DNA of 64,000 bases from Thiohalobacter sp. GTDB taxonomy: Bacteria; Pseudomonadota; Gammaproteobacteria; Thiohalobacterales; Thiohalobacteraceae. Both the position numbers and the translations under genes were made by a program. Under the pieces are notes generated by a model. It was not told where the DNA came from, ran no database searches, and saw only the letters and a program-made list of their open reading frames with translations. The first letter of the stretch is position 1. The number at the start of each line of letters is the position of its first letter. The stretch lies in contig NZ_JALTON010000053.1 in NCBI RefSeq assembly GCF_027000115.1, positions 1 through 64,000 on the forward strand, written 5' to 3'. This document shows, in pieces, positions 1 through 9,590 of this stretch.

Positions 1-70
1 ACCCTGGCCCTCCCCGCCCCGACTGTTGTAAGGTTGCGCCACCCCCTGCGCGCGGCACTGGCAAGCCCCC

Positions 71-1231
71 ATGAGATCAGGTTCCGAGGCACCGCAGCTC
101 TCCGACCGCTTCCTGCTCGGCCATGCCGAAGCCCCCGAATGGGAAAAGGCCGCAGAACAGTGCCTGCAGCAGATCGGCTACGTGCCCCCCGAGGCCAACC
201 TCGGCTTTCTGTACGCCACCGATACTCATGCCGGCTTGCTGCCCCACATCCTCGACCACTTCCGCGAGGAAACCGGCGTCCGTGACTGGGTGGGCACCGT
301 GGGCATGGGTATCTGCGCAAGCGGGCGCGAGTATTACGAAACCGCGGCCATGTCGGTGATGATCGGCAGCTTCCCCGAGGCAGGCTACCGGATACTGCCG
401 CCAGTGGCCGACCCTACCCTGGCCGGCGTGGAGACACTGGCGCCCTGGCTGGCGCGCTCGGACAGGCACGTGGCCGTGATCCATGGCGATCCGCGCAATG
501 CCGCCACACCCGAACTCATCGAGGCACTGGCCCGCCGGCTGCCGGGCGGCCATCTGGTCGGCGGCCTCAGTTCCTCGCGCGGCGACGAACCCCAGATCGC
601 CAATGCCGTGGTCCAGGGGGGGCTTTCGGGCGTGGTCTTCGATGCTGCGCAGGTGCATATGGTCACCGGGCTGACCCAGGGCTGCACGCCGATCGGCAAG
701 GTGCACCGCGTCACCGGCTGCGAGCGCAACATCGTCTCGCACATCGATGGCCGACCGGCGCTGGATGTCCTGTTCGAGGACATCGGCGAGATCCTGGCCC
801 GGGATCTGAACCGCATCGCCGGCTACATCTTCGCCGGGCTGCCGCTCGCCGGTTCGGACAGCGGCGACTACCTGGTGCGCAACCTGGTGGGCCTGGATAC
901 CGGCAACAGGCTGCTCGCCATCGGCGACCTGGTGGAACCCGGCCAGCCCATCCAGTTCTGCCGCCGTGACGGCCGCTCGGCGTGGGAGGACCTGGAACGG
1001 ATGCTGACCGACCTGCGGGACCGCGTCGGCACACGCCCGATCCTGGGTGGACTCTATTTCTCCTGCCTGGGTCGCGGGCAGAACCTGTTCGGCGAGGATT
1101 CCGAGGAACTGCGCTTCATTCGCCAGCAACTGGGCGACTTCCCGCTGGCCGGCTTCTTCGCCAACGGCGAGATCTCGCACGACCGTCTCTATGGCTACAC
1201 CGGGGTCCTGACCCTGTTCCTGGGGGACTGA
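71..1231 (+). CDS. FIST domain sensory protein
   Basis: 386 residues with the layout of FIST_N (about residues 25-220) followed by FIST_C (about 225-375); the C-terminus LYGYTGVLTLFLGD is typical of FIST_C. FIST domains are proposed to bind small ligands such as amino acids in signal transduction. There is no signal peptide or membrane segment, so a cytoplasmic location is expected. The chosen ATG lacks a strong Shine-Dalgarno sequence. The stop lies 3 nt before the GTG of the aldo-keto reductase, so the two are probably co-transcribed. Family assignment is firm; ligand and partner are unknown, and no kinase or cyclase is adjacent. Confidence 0.85.
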   Translation: MRSGSEAPQLSDRFLLGHAEAPEWEKAAEQCLQQIGYVPPEANLGFLYATDTHAGLLPHILDHFREETGVRDWVGTVGMGICASGREYYETAAMSVMIGSFPEAGYRILPPVADPTLAGVETLAPWLARSDRHVAVIHGDPRNAATPELIEALARRLPGGHLVGGLSSSRGDEPQIANAVVQGGLSGVVFDAAQVHMVTGLTQGCTPIGKVHRVTGCERNIVSHIDGRPALDVLFEDIGEILARDLNRIAGYIFAGLPLAGSDSGDYLVRNLVGLDTGNRLLAIGDLVEPGQPIQFCRRDGRSAWEDLERMLTDLRDRVGTRPILGGLYFSCLGRGQNLFGEDSEELRFIRQQLGDFPLAGFFANGEISHDRLYGYTGVLTLFLGD

Positions 1232-1234
1232 TCC

Positions 1235-2293
1235 GTGACCGGCACGCAGGAGATGCCGCGGCGAAGGCTGGGCCGAACCGACATCGAGGTCAGCCTGATC
1301 TGCCTCGGCACCATGACCTTCGGCGAACAGAACACGCCCGAACAGGCCTTCGCGCAGATGGATCTGGCGCTGGAGCGCGGCGTCAATTTCCTCGATACCG
1401 CCGAGCTCTATTCGATCCCGCCGCGGGAAGCGACCTATGGCCGTACCGAGGAAATCGTCGGCGAATGGCTGCAGCGCAGCGGCCGGCGCGACCAGGTGGT
1501 GCTCGCCAGCAAGATCGCGGGTCCCGGCGAGGACTGGATTCCCTGGATCCGCGGCGGTCGCACCCGTTTCGATCGCACCCACATCCGCGCCGCCCTGGAC
1601 GGCAGCCTGCGGCGGCTGCGGACGGAGTACATCGATCTCTACCAGTTGCACTGGCCGGAGCGGCGAACCAACTTCTTCGGCCGGCTCGGCTACACCCCGG
1701 AGACGGACGACTTCACCCCCTTCGAGGAAACGCTGGCCGCCCTGGCCGCGGAGATCGAGGCCGGGCGCATCCGTGCCTGGGGCCTGTCCAACGAGACACC
1801 CTGGGGCACGATGCGCTTCATCAGTACCGCCGAACGGCTGGGCCTGCCGCCGCCGGTGAGTGTGCAGAACCCCTACAACCTGCTCAATCGCAGCTACGAG
1901 GTGGGCATGGCCGAGGTCTCCTGGCGGGAGCGCTGCGGCCTGCTGGCCTATTCGCCGCTGGGCTTCGGCGTGCTGTCGGGCAAGTATCTGGACCATGCCC
2001 GGCCGGCGGGCGCGCGGCTGACCCTGTTTCCGGACTATACGCGCTACTCGAATCCGCAGGCGGTGCGCGCCACGCGCCGTTACGTGGCGCTGGCCCGCAA
2101 ACACGGGCTGGATCCGGCCCAGATGGCGCTGGCCTATGTCAACAGCCGCCCCTTCCTGACCTCGACCATCATCGGCGCAACCACCCTCGAACAGCTCGAG
2201 GCCAACATCGCCAGCACTTGGCTGACTCTGGATACCGAGATACTGGAAGGCATCGAGGCCATCCATGTCGACCAGCCCAACCCGGCACCCTGA
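1235..2293 (+). CDS. tas: Tas-type NADP(H)-dependent aldo-keto reductase
   Basis: 352 residues, close in length and pattern to E. coli Tas (346 aa). The aldo-keto reductase catalytic tetrad is visible: D54 and Y59 (FLDTAELY), K93 (LASKIAGP) and H139 (LYQLHWPE). Tas-specific stretches such as GTMTFGEQN, LSNETPWG, QNPYNLLNRS and DPAQMALAYV are present. It reduces carbonyl substrates with NADPH; the physiological substrate is not defined. A GTG start with a GGGGGA Shine-Dalgarno is used here; an ATG at 1253 sits too close to its own GGAG. It follows the FIST gene by 3 nt. Confidence 0.92.
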   Translation: MTGTQEMPRRRLGRTDIEVSLICLGTMTFGEQNTPEQAFAQMDLALERGVNFLDTAELYSIPPREATYGRTEEIVGEWLQRSGRRDQVVLASKIAGPGEDWIPWIRGGRTRFDRTHIRAALDGSLRRLRTEYIDLYQLHWPERRTNFFGRLGYTPETDDFTPFEETLAALAAEIEAGRIRAWGLSNETPWGTMRFISTAERLGLPPPVSVQNPYNLLNRSYEVGMAEVSWRERCGLLAYSPLGFGVLSGKYLDHARPAGARLTLFPDYTRYSNPQAVRATRRYVALARKHGLDPAQMALAYVNSRPFLTSTIIGATTLEQLEANIASTWLTLDTEILEGIEAIHVDQPNPAP

Positions 2294-2392
2294 GGACAGG
2301 AAAGGTGCTGAAGACACCTCAGCGAATCATCCCGGAACGTCCGTTGCCCCCGGAGTCCGGCCGCCCGCTTCCGCCCTGGTGCAATATGCGGG

Positions 2393-2842
2393 CTACATCA
2401 CCAGATAGCCCTCGCGGCGCAGGCGCTCGACCTCGTCGGGACCGTAGGGCACCAGTTCGATGAACGCCGGCATGTCCTCGGGTTTCAGGCCCAGCGCCTT
2501 CATCCGTGTGCGGCAGGCCTTGACCTCGATGACATGAAAGGCATCCAGCCGCGCCGCCAGATCGACCAGCTCGCGATAGTGGTCGTAGTGGTCGCGGGCG
2601 AAATAGGCCAGCTCAGGGCCGTGCAGCACCAATGCCACCGAGGGCTGCGTGCCGCTGGCCTGCGGCCCCTCGCTCAGCTGTTCGAGACGACGCAGCAGCA
2701 GCATCAGCTCGCCGGGGTCGTGCAGGCTGATGTCGTAGACCCGGCCCGCCTCCGGTTGCGGCGCGCCGGGCGGCAGGCCCTCGTCAGCGGCCGACAGCGG
2801 CAGCGGCAGCAGCATGCAGAACAGCCACAGCAGACGACACAT
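2393..2842 (-). CDS. Secreted DsrE-like sulfur-relay family protein
   Basis: 149 residues. A signal peptide (MCRLLWLFCMLLPLPLSA) is followed by a single DsrE/YchN-like domain with one conserved-position cysteine in VKACRTRMKALG. The start at 2842 is chosen for a GGGAGGT Shine-Dalgarno and because it begins exactly at the signal peptide. DsrE-fold proteins carry sulfur or tRNA-thiolation persulfides in the cytoplasm; exported single-domain members are common in sulfur bacteria but uncharacterised. It is divergent from heme A synthase with only 46 nt between starts. Confidence 0.75.
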   Translation of the reverse strand: MCRLLWLFCMLLPLPLSAADEGLPPGAPQPEAGRVYDISLHDPGELMLLLRRLEQLSEGPQASGTQPSVALVLHGPELAYFARDHYDHYRELVDLAARLDAFHVIEVKACRTRMKALGLKPEDMPAFIELVPYGPDEVERLRREGYLVM

Positions 2843-2888
2843 CCGGACCTCCCGGAAAAACCCCGACTTTGCGTTACAATGCCCCGCC

Positions 2889-3941
2889 ATGAATGAATCC
2901 GCAAGCCAGCGTCGCCACGACCGCATCATCGCCCTGTGGCTGTTTGCCTGCTGCGCGCTCGTCTTCGCCATGGTGGTGCTGGGTGGCGTGACCCGCCTCA
3001 CCGGCTCCGGCCTGTCCATGGTCGAGTGGGATCCCATCTTCGGCATCGTGCCGCCGCTGTCGCAGGAGGCATGGCAGACGGTATTCGAGAAGTACCAAGC
3101 CTCGCCGGAATACAAGAAGAAAAACTTCGGCATGGACCTGGACGGGTTCAAGGAAATCTACTGGTTCGAGTATGCCCATCGGGTACTTGGCCGTACCATC
3201 GGCAGCGCCTTCCTGCTGCCCTTCCTGTTCTTCCTCTGGCGCGGCTGGATTCGGCGGCCGCTGGTCCCGAAGCTGGTAGCCATGTTCGTGCTCGGCGGCC
3301 TGCAGGGACTGCTCGGCTGGTACATGGTGAAGTCCGGGCTGGTCGATGACCCGCACGTGTCCCAGTACCGGCTGACCGCCCACCTGCTGCTGGCTTTCCT
3401 GATCTACGGGTTCATTCTCTGGGTGGCGCTGGATCTGTGGCGCGGTGACCGCGTGGCACCCCATCCGCGTTGGCGGCCGGCGGCCACACTGACGGCACTC
3501 ACCTTCGTCACCATCGGCTCGGGCGGGCTGGTGGCAGGGCTCAAGGCCGGTCATGCCTACAACACCTTCCCGCTGATGGACGGCCGACTGGTGCCCGAGG
3601 TCTGGCTGATGCTGGAGCCGGCCTGGCGCAACTTCTTCGAGAACATCGCCACCGTGCAGTTCGATCACCGACTGCTGGCGATCACCACCCTGACCCTCAC
3701 CCTGCTCTTCGCCTGGCGCGCCGCAACCGACGCCTCGCTGCCGGCCGCCAGCCGCCGCGCCCTGCTGCTGTGGGGCGGCATGGCCATCGTGCAGGTCATG
3801 CTGGGCATCGGCACCCTCCTGCTGCACGTACCCATCGCGCTGGCCTCGAGTCATCAGGCCGGCGCGCTGGTGCTGCTGACGCTGGCACTCAACGCGGTGC
3901 ACCGGCTGCGGCGGCCGGCCCCGGCTCACTCCGCCGGCTGA
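2889..3941 (+). CDS. ctaA: Heme A synthase (COX15/CtaA)
   Basis: 350-residue polytopic membrane protein of the COX15/CtaA family, which converts heme O to heme A for cytochrome c oxidase. Conserved family histidines are visible in FEYAHRVLGR, YRLTAHLLLA, VQFDHRLLA and SSHQAGALVL; the stretch NTFPLMDGRLVPE is diagnostic. About eight hydrophobic helices. The ATG at 2889 is preferred to an upstream in-frame ATG that would overlap the divergent gene; there is no clear Shine-Dalgarno. No ctaB, ctaG or oxidase subunit genes lie nearby, so it is detached from the usual cta cluster. Its 3' end overlaps the convergent glycosyltransferase by 16 nt. Confidence 0.93.
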   Translation: MNESASQRRHDRIIALWLFACCALVFAMVVLGGVTRLTGSGLSMVEWDPIFGIVPPLSQEAWQTVFEKYQASPEYKKKNFGMDLDGFKEIYWFEYAHRVLGRTIGSAFLLPFLFFLWRGWIRRPLVPKLVAMFVLGGLQGLLGWYMVKSGLVDDPHVSQYRLTAHLLLAFLIYGFILWVALDLWRGDRVAPHPRWRPAATLTALTFVTIGSGGLVAGLKAGHAYNTFPLMDGRLVPEVWLMLEPAWRNFFENIATVQFDHRLLAITTLTLTLLFAWRAATDASLPAASRRALLLWGGMAIVQVMLGIGTLLLHVPIALASSHQAGALVLLTLALNAVHRLRRPAPAHSAG

Positions 3942-5395
3942 AGCCGCATCAGCACCAGTCCCCGCAGTTCGCCCACCTGCACCCCCATTCTGCCCACAGC
4001 GGCAACCTGGGCGAGGAATCCCTGTTTGCTTGCCGCGGGTACCAGGAACAAGCGCCGGGTCTCATCGGCCAGCAACTCCTCCGAAAGCGCCTCGTCTGCC
4101 GTCAACCCCTGCCGCGGACAGGCTGCCGGCAGGCACACATGCTCGACCTCGCCGCCCAGATAGAAGTGCAGCCCGTAACGCGGAGATGCGTCGACGAAGA
4201 CGTACTCGGCATAGTTGCCACCGGCCACCGCCTGCAGCTCGGCGGCCAGCTGCCGGTCGTCCTGCTCGTGCCGCATCTGCCCGGCATACCCCTTGAGTCC
4301 GACCAGGATCGCGGCCAGGACGATACTCGACAGCACCCATGCCCGCTGTCGCGACAACCAACTATCGGGAATCGCGGCCGCCAGCAACAGGGCCAGCGGC
4401 ACGAACAGGGGCAACAGATAGAAGGGCAGCCGGGAACGCGCCAGCATGAACACCGCGAGCGGCAACAGGAACCAGAGCCAGAGAAAGCGCAGCCTGCCCC
4501 CATTCCCACCCGACTTACCCTGCCGCCATGGGCGCGCCAGCAGCAACAGGCCCCAGGGCAGGGTCCCGATCAGCAGGGTCGGCCCGTACACCAGCAGGCC
4601 GCCGTACCATTCCCCATGGCGATGATGCGCCGCGCCGGCGATGCGTTCCACCACCTCGAAGCGAAGCAGATAGTCCAGCAGTCCCGGGGTGTCGGCCAGC
4701 ACCCACAGATACCAGCCGCCACCCACCACCAGGAACAGCAGCAACCCGGGCCAGCGGAACAGGCGCCGCAGCAGGGCCCAGTCCCGCTGCCATACCAGCA
4801 GCACCGCCACCGCCAGCAGCGGCAACAGCCCGGGCGGCCCCTTGGTCAGGAAGGCCAGCCCGAAGCCGAGCCACATCAGCAGCACCCAACGCGTCTGCCG
4901 TGGCGAGCGCCAGGCACGCACGAAGCCGAACAGGGCCAGCGTCTCCCACAGCGTCAGCAGCGTGTCGGTGGTCACGGCCTGCGCGGCGATGACCGGCAGC
5001 AGCGCGGTGGCATGAAACAGCGCCGCCAGCCGGGCGCGCGATTCGTCGAACAGCGTCCTGCCAATGGCCCACACCAGCAGGACAGTGAAAACATAGGCCA
5101 GCGCGTGCGGCAGGCGTGCTGCCCATTCGCTGTGCCCGAACAGGTCCAGGCTGGCGGCGATTGCCCAGTAGGTCAGCGGTGGCTTGGTGTAATGCGGGTG
5201 TTCGAAGTGGAGATGCGGATGCAGATAGTCGCCGCGTTCGATCATCTCCAGCGCCACGCCGACATAGCGGCCCTCGTCGGGCGACCACAGGCCACGACTG
5301 CCCTGAAAGGCAAAGGCCAGCAGCAGCACGAGCAGAATGAGCAGGAATGCCGGCAGGGGGTGACGGAGAGCAGCCAAGCACGACTCCGAGGGCAA
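3926..5395 (-). CDS. GT83/ArnT-like membrane glycosyltransferase
   Basis: 489-residue integral membrane protein. The first periplasmic loop carries the WSPDEGRY motif and the FEHPHYTKPPLTYW segment found in ArnT-like (GT83, PMT_2) enzymes, which move a sugar from undecaprenyl phosphate onto lipid A, glycan or protein acceptors. About 11-12 hydrophobic helices precede a smaller soluble C-terminal domain. No arnA/B/C/D/F genes are nearby, so aminoarabinose transfer cannot be inferred. Monocistronic; convergent with ctaA. Confidence 0.83.
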   Translation of the reverse strand: MPSESCLAALRHPLPAFLLILLVLLLAFAFQGSRGLWSPDEGRYVGVALEMIERGDYLHPHLHFEHPHYTKPPLTYWAIAASLDLFGHSEWAARLPHALAYVFTVLLVWAIGRTLFDESRARLAALFHATALLPVIAAQAVTTDTLLTLWETLALFGFVRAWRSPRQTRWVLLMWLGFGLAFLTKGPPGLLPLLAVAVLLVWQRDWALLRRLFRWPGLLLFLVVGGGWYLWVLADTPGLLDYLLRFEVVERIAGAAHHRHGEWYGGLLVYGPTLLIGTLPWGLLLLARPWRQGKSGGNGGRLRFLWLWFLLPLAVFMLARSRLPFYLLPLFVPLALLLAAAIPDSWLSRQRAWVLSSIVLAAILVGLKGYAGQMRHEQDDRQLAAELQAVAGGNYAEYVFVDASPRYGLHFYLGGEVEHVCLPAACPRQGLTADEALSEELLADETRRLFLVPAASKQGFLAQVAAVGRMGVQVGELRGLVLMRLQPAE

Positions 5396-5438
5396 AGTAA
5401 CGACCCGCAGCGCGGCGAGCCGGATCAGGCAAGGGGGA

Positions 5439-5472
5439 CCCGGCGACGGGGGTGGCGGCCCCCGTCACCGGG
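5439..5472 (-). terminator. GC-rich hairpin downstream of the small cytochrome c gene
   Basis: Two 14-nt arms (5439-5452 and 5459-5472) pair with a single G-U wobble around a 6-nt loop. The hairpin begins 9 nt past the stop of the minus-strand cytochrome gene. No U-tract follows on either strand, so it may stabilise a 3' end rather than act as a full intrinsic terminator. Confidence 0.55.
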
Positions 5473-5480
5473 CCGGCGTC

Positions 5481-5783
5481 TCAAAGGCTGGAATAGTAGG
5501 CGGCCAGGTTCTCGATGTCGGCATCCGACAATGGCTTGGCCATGGGCGTCATCATCGGATCCTGACGTGTGCCGTCACGAAAGGCGCGAAGCTGCTTGGC
5601 GAGGTAACCGGCCTTCTGGCCCGCCAGATTGGGCCACATCGGATTGTTGCTGATGCCATTGGCGCCGTGACAACCGGCACAACTGGCGGCCTTGGCCTTG
5701 CCGGCGGCGATATCGGCAGCCTGGGCGGCCAGCGGCAGACTCAGTGAAACCCCCAAGACACAGGACTTGACCAGATTGTTCAT
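5481..5783 (-). CDS. Small periplasmic cytochrome c (c553-like)
   Basis: 100 residues. Signal peptide to about residue 22 (LAAQAADI), one heme site CAGCH, then a C-terminal methionine-containing segment ([26 protein letters not shown]) supplying the sixth ligand. This is the layout of class I cytochromes of the c4/c553 type, monoheme electron carriers. AGGAGG lies just upstream of the start. It stands alone, divergent from the HDOD operon. Confidence 0.9.
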   Translation of the reverse strand: MNNLVKSCVLGVSLSLPLAAQAADIAAGKAKAASCAGCHGANGISNNPMWPNLAGQKAGYLAKQLRAFRDGTRQDPMMTPMAKPLSDADIENLAAYYSSL

Positions 5784-6016
5784 GCATCCTCCTCAAGGTG
5801 TTGACAGCATTCAGGATGAGCGTGTAAATGCCCGGCGCGGAACGCTGGACGATTTCATCCATCCGTCGCCGCCTTTGATCCTGTTCGCGGCCACAAGTTT
5901 CCCACATCCGCGGCCAGTGGCAGCGCTTCGCGACATTTGTGTAGAATCGGGCGGACAACCCCGGCAAGTAGCAACATACCAGACCAGGGGAGAACAAGGG
6001 AGCCTGATGACCGGCC

Positions 6017-6361
6017 ATGACCTACTTCGAGCTGGATGCCGTGGAACCGGGCATGGTCGTGGCGACGGATGTCGAAGGCGGAAGCGGACAGATCCTGTTG
6101 CGGGCGGGGACCCGGATCGATGCGCGGCACATCCGCCTGCTTGCCGCCCATGCTGTCAAGGGCCTGGAGATTCGTACCGCAGCGTGCGAAGCCGGCGCGC
6201 CGGATGCAGCGATCGATCCGGCGCGGGTCGAGGCTGCCGTGGACGTCCTGTTCCGTGACACCGACACCGCCCACCCCTTCATTCAGGCGCTGATGCGCGT
6301 GACCCGGGCAAGGATGCTGCAGGGAAACCGGATACATGAGCGAAACGACACCGAGCGTTGA
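6017..6361 (+). CDS. Small conserved protein upstream of HDOD protein
   Basis: 114 residues, soluble. The first 55 residues (ELDAVEPGMVVATDVEG, LLRAGTRIDARHIRLLAAHAVKGLEI) resemble the small beta-rich domain found before HD-GYP and HDOD domains in other proteins; the rest is not recognised. It overlaps the following HDOD gene by 26 nt, so the two are translationally linked, and may be the split N-terminal partner of that regulator. Function is inferred from context only. Confidence 0.68.
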   Translation: MTYFELDAVEPGMVVATDVEGGSGQILLRAGTRIDARHIRLLAAHAVKGLEIRTAACEAGAPDAAIDPARVEAAVDVLFRDTDTAHPFIQALMRVTRARMLQGNRIHERNDTER

Positions 6362-7205
6362 ACGACTGATCGGCCGAACCCTGGAGCTTGCCTCGCTGCC
6401 GGAAGTGGTGATGCGGGCGATCGATCTGATCAACGATCCCGATTCCTCCGCCGCCGACATCGGCAACGTCATCCGTGAAGATCCCGCGCTGACCGCGCGG
6501 CTGCTGAAGATCGTCAACAGCCCCTTCTACGGCTTTCCCTCGCGCATAGAGACCGTGTCCCGCGCCATCACGGTGGTCGGCACCCTGGAACTGCTGGATC
6601 TGATCCTGGCCGCCAGCGTCATCAAGGCCTTCTCCGGCATCCCCGGCCAACTGGTCACCATGGACGACTTCTGGGAACACAGCCTGCACGTGGGCTGCGT
6701 TGCCCGGGTGCTGGCCATGCGCCATCGCGCGCCCAATCCCGAGCGCTACTTCGTCGCCGGCCTGTTGCACGACATCGGTTCGCTGGTTCTTTACCGGCAA
6801 CTGCCGGGAGTGGCCGCTGCCGCGTTGAGGCGGGCACGCGACCAGGGCGAGGTGCTGCACAACGTGGAACGCGAGCTGCTGGGCTACGACCATGGCGAGG
6901 TCGGCGCGGCGCTGATGCAAGCCTGGCATCTGCCGGAAAGCTTCGCCACCGCCATCCGCTACCATCATTTCCCCATGGAGGCGCCGGCCCACCAGCTGGA
7001 GACGGCCCTGGTGCATCTGGCCGATGTCACCAGTTGTGCGGTGCGCAGCGCCGCCGCCGAGTCCGGCCGGGTACCGCCGCTGGCTGCGGGCGCCTGGGAA
7101 CTGGTCGGCCTGTCGCCCGACATCGTCGAGGGCGTGGTCGCCGAGGCCGACCTGCAATACGAAGATGCGCGTGCCGCCATCCTCGGCAGCATCTCCGCCG
7201 CCTGA
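6336..7205 (+). CDS. HDOD domain signalling protein
   Basis: 289 residues. The HDOD domain spans most of the protein: LPEVVMRAIDLINDPDSSA near the start, ALTARLLKIVNSPFYGFP, then LLHDIGSLVLY, a vestigial HD motif, and YDHGEVGAALMQAWHLPE. HDOD domains are related to HD phosphohydrolases but usually lack full catalytic residues and act as regulatory scaffolds in two-component and c-di-GMP networks. It overlaps the upstream small gene and converges on the 24-residue ORF at 7219-7293. Confidence 0.88.
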   Translation: MSETTPSVERLIGRTLELASLPEVVMRAIDLINDPDSSAADIGNVIREDPALTARLLKIVNSPFYGFPSRIETVSRAITVVGTLELLDLILAASVIKAFSGIPGQLVTMDDFWEHSLHVGCVARVLAMRHRAPNPERYFVAGLLHDIGSLVLYRQLPGVAAAALRRARDQGEVLHNVERELLGYDHGEVGAALMQAWHLPESFATAIRYHHFPMEAPAHQLETALVHLADVTSCAVRSAAAESGRVPPLAAGAWELVGLSPDIVEGVVAEADLQYEDARAAILGSISAA

Positions 7206-7218
7206 ACCGCGAGCCGAT

Positions 7219-7293
7219 TCACTTCGCCAGCCAGAACCACCACACGATCAGCAGGATCAGGACCAGCCCGGCCAGATTCACCCACAGCTCCAT
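7219..7293 (-). CDS. 24-residue single-helix membrane microprotein
   Basis: A 24-codon ORF starting 1 nt after the stop of the copper ATPase, with GAGGCGG upstream as a possible Shine-Dalgarno. The product is one hydrophobic helix: MELWVNLAG at the start and IVWWFWLAK at the end. From memory this matches the N-terminal membrane anchor of small cupredoxin-type proteins that often follow CopA ATPases, but here the cupredoxin part is missing and the stop is immediate. It is either a true microprotein (ATPase modulator) or a remnant. ATPase-microprotein coupling looks likely from spacing. Confidence 0.55.
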   Translation of the reverse strand: MELWVNLAGLVLILLIVWWFWLAK

Positions 7294-7294
7294 G

Positions 7295-9523
7295 TCACGC
7301 CGCCTCGCTCGGGTCCAGCCAGCGCAGTCGGTTGGCGTTGCTGACCACGGTGACCGAGGACAGGGCCATGGCCGCACCGGCAATCATCGGGTTGAGCAGC
7401 ATGCCGGTGAAGGGATACAGGGCACCGGCGGCGATGGGGATCCCCAGCGCGTTGTAGAAGAAGGCGCCGAACAGGTTCTGCCAGATGTTGCGCACCGTCG
7501 CCCGCGAAATGCGGATGGCCTTGAGGACGCCGAACAGCGAGGTCCCCATCAGGGTGATGTCGGCGCTCTCGATGGCAACGTCGGTGCCGGTGCCGATGGC
7601 GAAGCCGACGTCGGCGCGCGCCAGCGCCGGGGCGTCGTTGATGCCGTCGCCCACCATGCCGACGACTGCGCCCTCGGCCTGCAGCGCGGCGACACGCTCG
7701 GCCTTGTCCCCGGGCAGCACCTCGGCCTCGACGCGATCGATGCCAAGCTGCCGGGCCACGGCCTCGGCCACCCGCCGGTTGTCGCCGGTGAGCATGACCA
7801 CCCTGAGCCCGGCGCGATGAAACGCGGCGATCGCCTTCGCGGCCTCCGCACGCGGGGTGTCGGCGATGGCCAGCAGGCCGACCGCCTGGCCCGCCTCGGC
7901 GACGAACACCGGGGTCTCGCCGGCGCTGGCCCAGGAGTCGGCCGTCGCCGCCAGGGAATCGATGTCGACGCCCAGTTCACGCATCAGCCCGGCATTGCCC
8001 ACCGCGAGCGCTGTCCCTGCCACCTCGCCGACCAGCCCACGCCCGGCACGGGCCTCGAAGCCGGACACCGGCAGCAGTTCGAGTCCGCGTTCCCGCGCGG
8101 CCTCGACCACCGACTCGGCCAGCGGATGCTCGGACGCGGCCTCCAGCGAGGCCACGCGTTGCAGCAGTGCCGCCTCGTCCTGGCCGCCGGCCACCTGCAC
8201 CCGCTGCAGCCGTGGCCGACCCTCGGTGAGGGTGCCGGTCTTGTCGAGTACCAGGGTGTCGATCTGCCCGGCGCGCTGCAGCGCCTCGCCGCTGCGGATC
8301 AGGATGCCGTGCTCGGCGGCCTTGCCCACGCCGACCATGATGGAGATGGGCGTGGCCAGACCCAGTGCACAGGGACAGGCGATCACCAGCACGGTAATGG
8401 CGGTCACCGTGGCATAACCCAGCCGCGGCTCCGGTCCCCAGTTGAACCACACCAGAAAGGTGCAGACGGCGATGATCAGCACCGTCGGCACGAACACTGC
8501 GCTGACCCGGTCCGCCAGGCGGCCGATGGCCGGCTTGGAGTTCTGCGCCTCGCGGACCCTATCGATGATGCGCGCCAGCACCATGTCCTTGCCGATGCGC
8601 CGGGCGCGAATCAGCAGGGTGCCGCTGCGATTGAGGGTGCCGCCCACGACCTCGTCGCCGGCCGTCTTCTCGACCGGGATCGGCTCGCCGGTGAGCATGG
8701 ACTCGTCGACCGAGGAGTGGCCCTCGATGACCACGCCGTCGACCGGGATCTTCTCGCCCGGCCGCACCCGCAGGGTCTCGTCCAGGCCGACCTCCTCGAT
8801 GGGCACGTCCTGCTCGCGGCCGTCGCGCACCACCCGCGCCGTGCGCGGCTGCAGCCCGATCAGCCGCTTGATCGCCTCCGAGGTCTTGCCGCGCGCACGC
8901 ATTTCCAGCGCGCCGCCGAGGTTGATCAGCGCCAGGATCACCACCGCGGCCTCGAAATAGGCATGCCGCGCCAGCACCGGCACCCACTGCGGCGCCAGCA
9001 CCACCACCATGCTGTACAGCCAGGCCGTGCCCGTGCCCAGCGCGATCAGGGTGTCCATGTTGGCGTTGTGATGCCGCGCCGCCGCCCAGGCACCGCGAAA
9101 GAAATGGCCGCCGGAATGGACCAGCACCCCCAGGGTCAGTACCCCGACCAGCAGCCAGAAACCCCGCCCCTCGCCGGCGGCGAGATCCGGCAGTGCATCG
9201 AAGACCATGCCGCCCAGAACCAGCGGCAGTGCCAGCACGCCCGCCACCGCCGCCTTGCGCAGCAGGGCGCGGTAGTGCGCAAATTCAGCCGCCTCCTTGT
9301 CGAGTTCGTCGGCCAGGCTTCTGAGCTCTGCGGCGTCATAGCCGGCCGCGCGCACCGCGGCCACCAGGGCATCGGCCGAAACCTCGCCCTCCACCAGCGC
9401 CGTGTGCTCGGCGAAGTTGACGCGGGCCCCAGTGACACCGGGGACCGAGCGCAGTGCATCCTCCACCGCTGCCACGCAGCCGGCGCAGGACATTCCCGAG
9501 ATCGACAGTCGAATGCTCGCCAT
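7295..9523 (-). CDS. copA: Cu(I)-exporting P1B-ATPase
   Basis: 742 residues. One N-terminal HMA domain with GMSCAGC (about residues 9-15), then the P1B core: TGEP actuator loop, CPC in the sixth helix ([11 protein letters not shown]), DKTGT phosphorylation site, SEHPLAE, TGDN and GDGINDAP. The last two helices carry YN (FFYNALGIP) and MxxSS (AMALSSVTV), the signature of the Cu(I)/Ag(I) subclass P1B-1. It pumps cytoplasmic Cu(I) to the periplasm. It starts 67 nt from the divergent MOSC gene. A second P1B-ATPase with a different N-terminus occurs at 35600-38224. Confidence 0.94.
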   Translation of the reverse strand: MASIRLSISGMSCAGCVAAVEDALRSVPGVTGARVNFAEHTALVEGEVSADALVAAVRAAGYDAAELRSLADELDKEAAEFAHYRALLRKAAVAGVLALPLVLGGMVFDALPDLAAGEGRGFWLLVGVLTLGVLVHSGGHFFRGAWAAARHHNANMDTLIALGTGTAWLYSMVVVLAPQWVPVLARHAYFEAAVVILALINLGGALEMRARGKTSEAIKRLIGLQPRTARVVRDGREQDVPIEEVGLDETLRVRPGEKIPVDGVVIEGHSSVDESMLTGEPIPVEKTAGDEVVGGTLNRSGTLLIRARRIGKDMVLARIIDRVREAQNSKPAIGRLADRVSAVFVPTVLIIAVCTFLVWFNWGPEPRLGYATVTAITVLVIACPCALGLATPISIMVGVGKAAEHGILIRSGEALQRAGQIDTLVLDKTGTLTEGRPRLQRVQVAGGQDEAALLQRVASLEAASEHPLAESVVEAARERGLELLPVSGFEARAGRGLVGEVAGTALAVGNAGLMRELGVDIDSLAATADSWASAGETPVFVAEAGQAVGLLAIADTPRAEAAKAIAAFHRAGLRVVMLTGDNRRVAEAVARQLGIDRVEAEVLPGDKAERVAALQAEGAVVGMVGDGINDAPALARADVGFAIGTGTDVAIESADITLMGTSLFGVLKAIRISRATVRNIWQNLFGAFFYNALGIPIAAGALYPFTGMLLNPMIAGAAMALSSVTVVSNANRLRWLDPSEAA

Positions 9524-9590
9524 GCGGCGCCTGCCTCTGCTTCAATGATCGCCAGGATGCTATGATCGCACGATCGACCCCGGAGACCCC

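Noticed and set aside
77-2317. Open frame of 746 codons antisense to the FIST and Tas genes
   Set aside because: Lies opposite two well-recognised genes; Gln/Gly/Ala/Arg-rich product without any family motif, typical of antisense frames in GC-rich DNA.
2840-2891. Leaderless promoter for ctaA
   Set aside because: A TACAAT at 2875-2880 could be a -10 element but no acceptable -35 is present at 16-18 bp.
3926-5395. ArnT for aminoarabinose transfer
   Set aside because: The GT83 fold is clear but no arn genes occur nearby, so the donor sugar cannot be named.
7034-9565. 843-codon plus-strand frame across the copper ATPase
   Set aside because: Antisense shadow of a complete P1B-ATPase; no motif.
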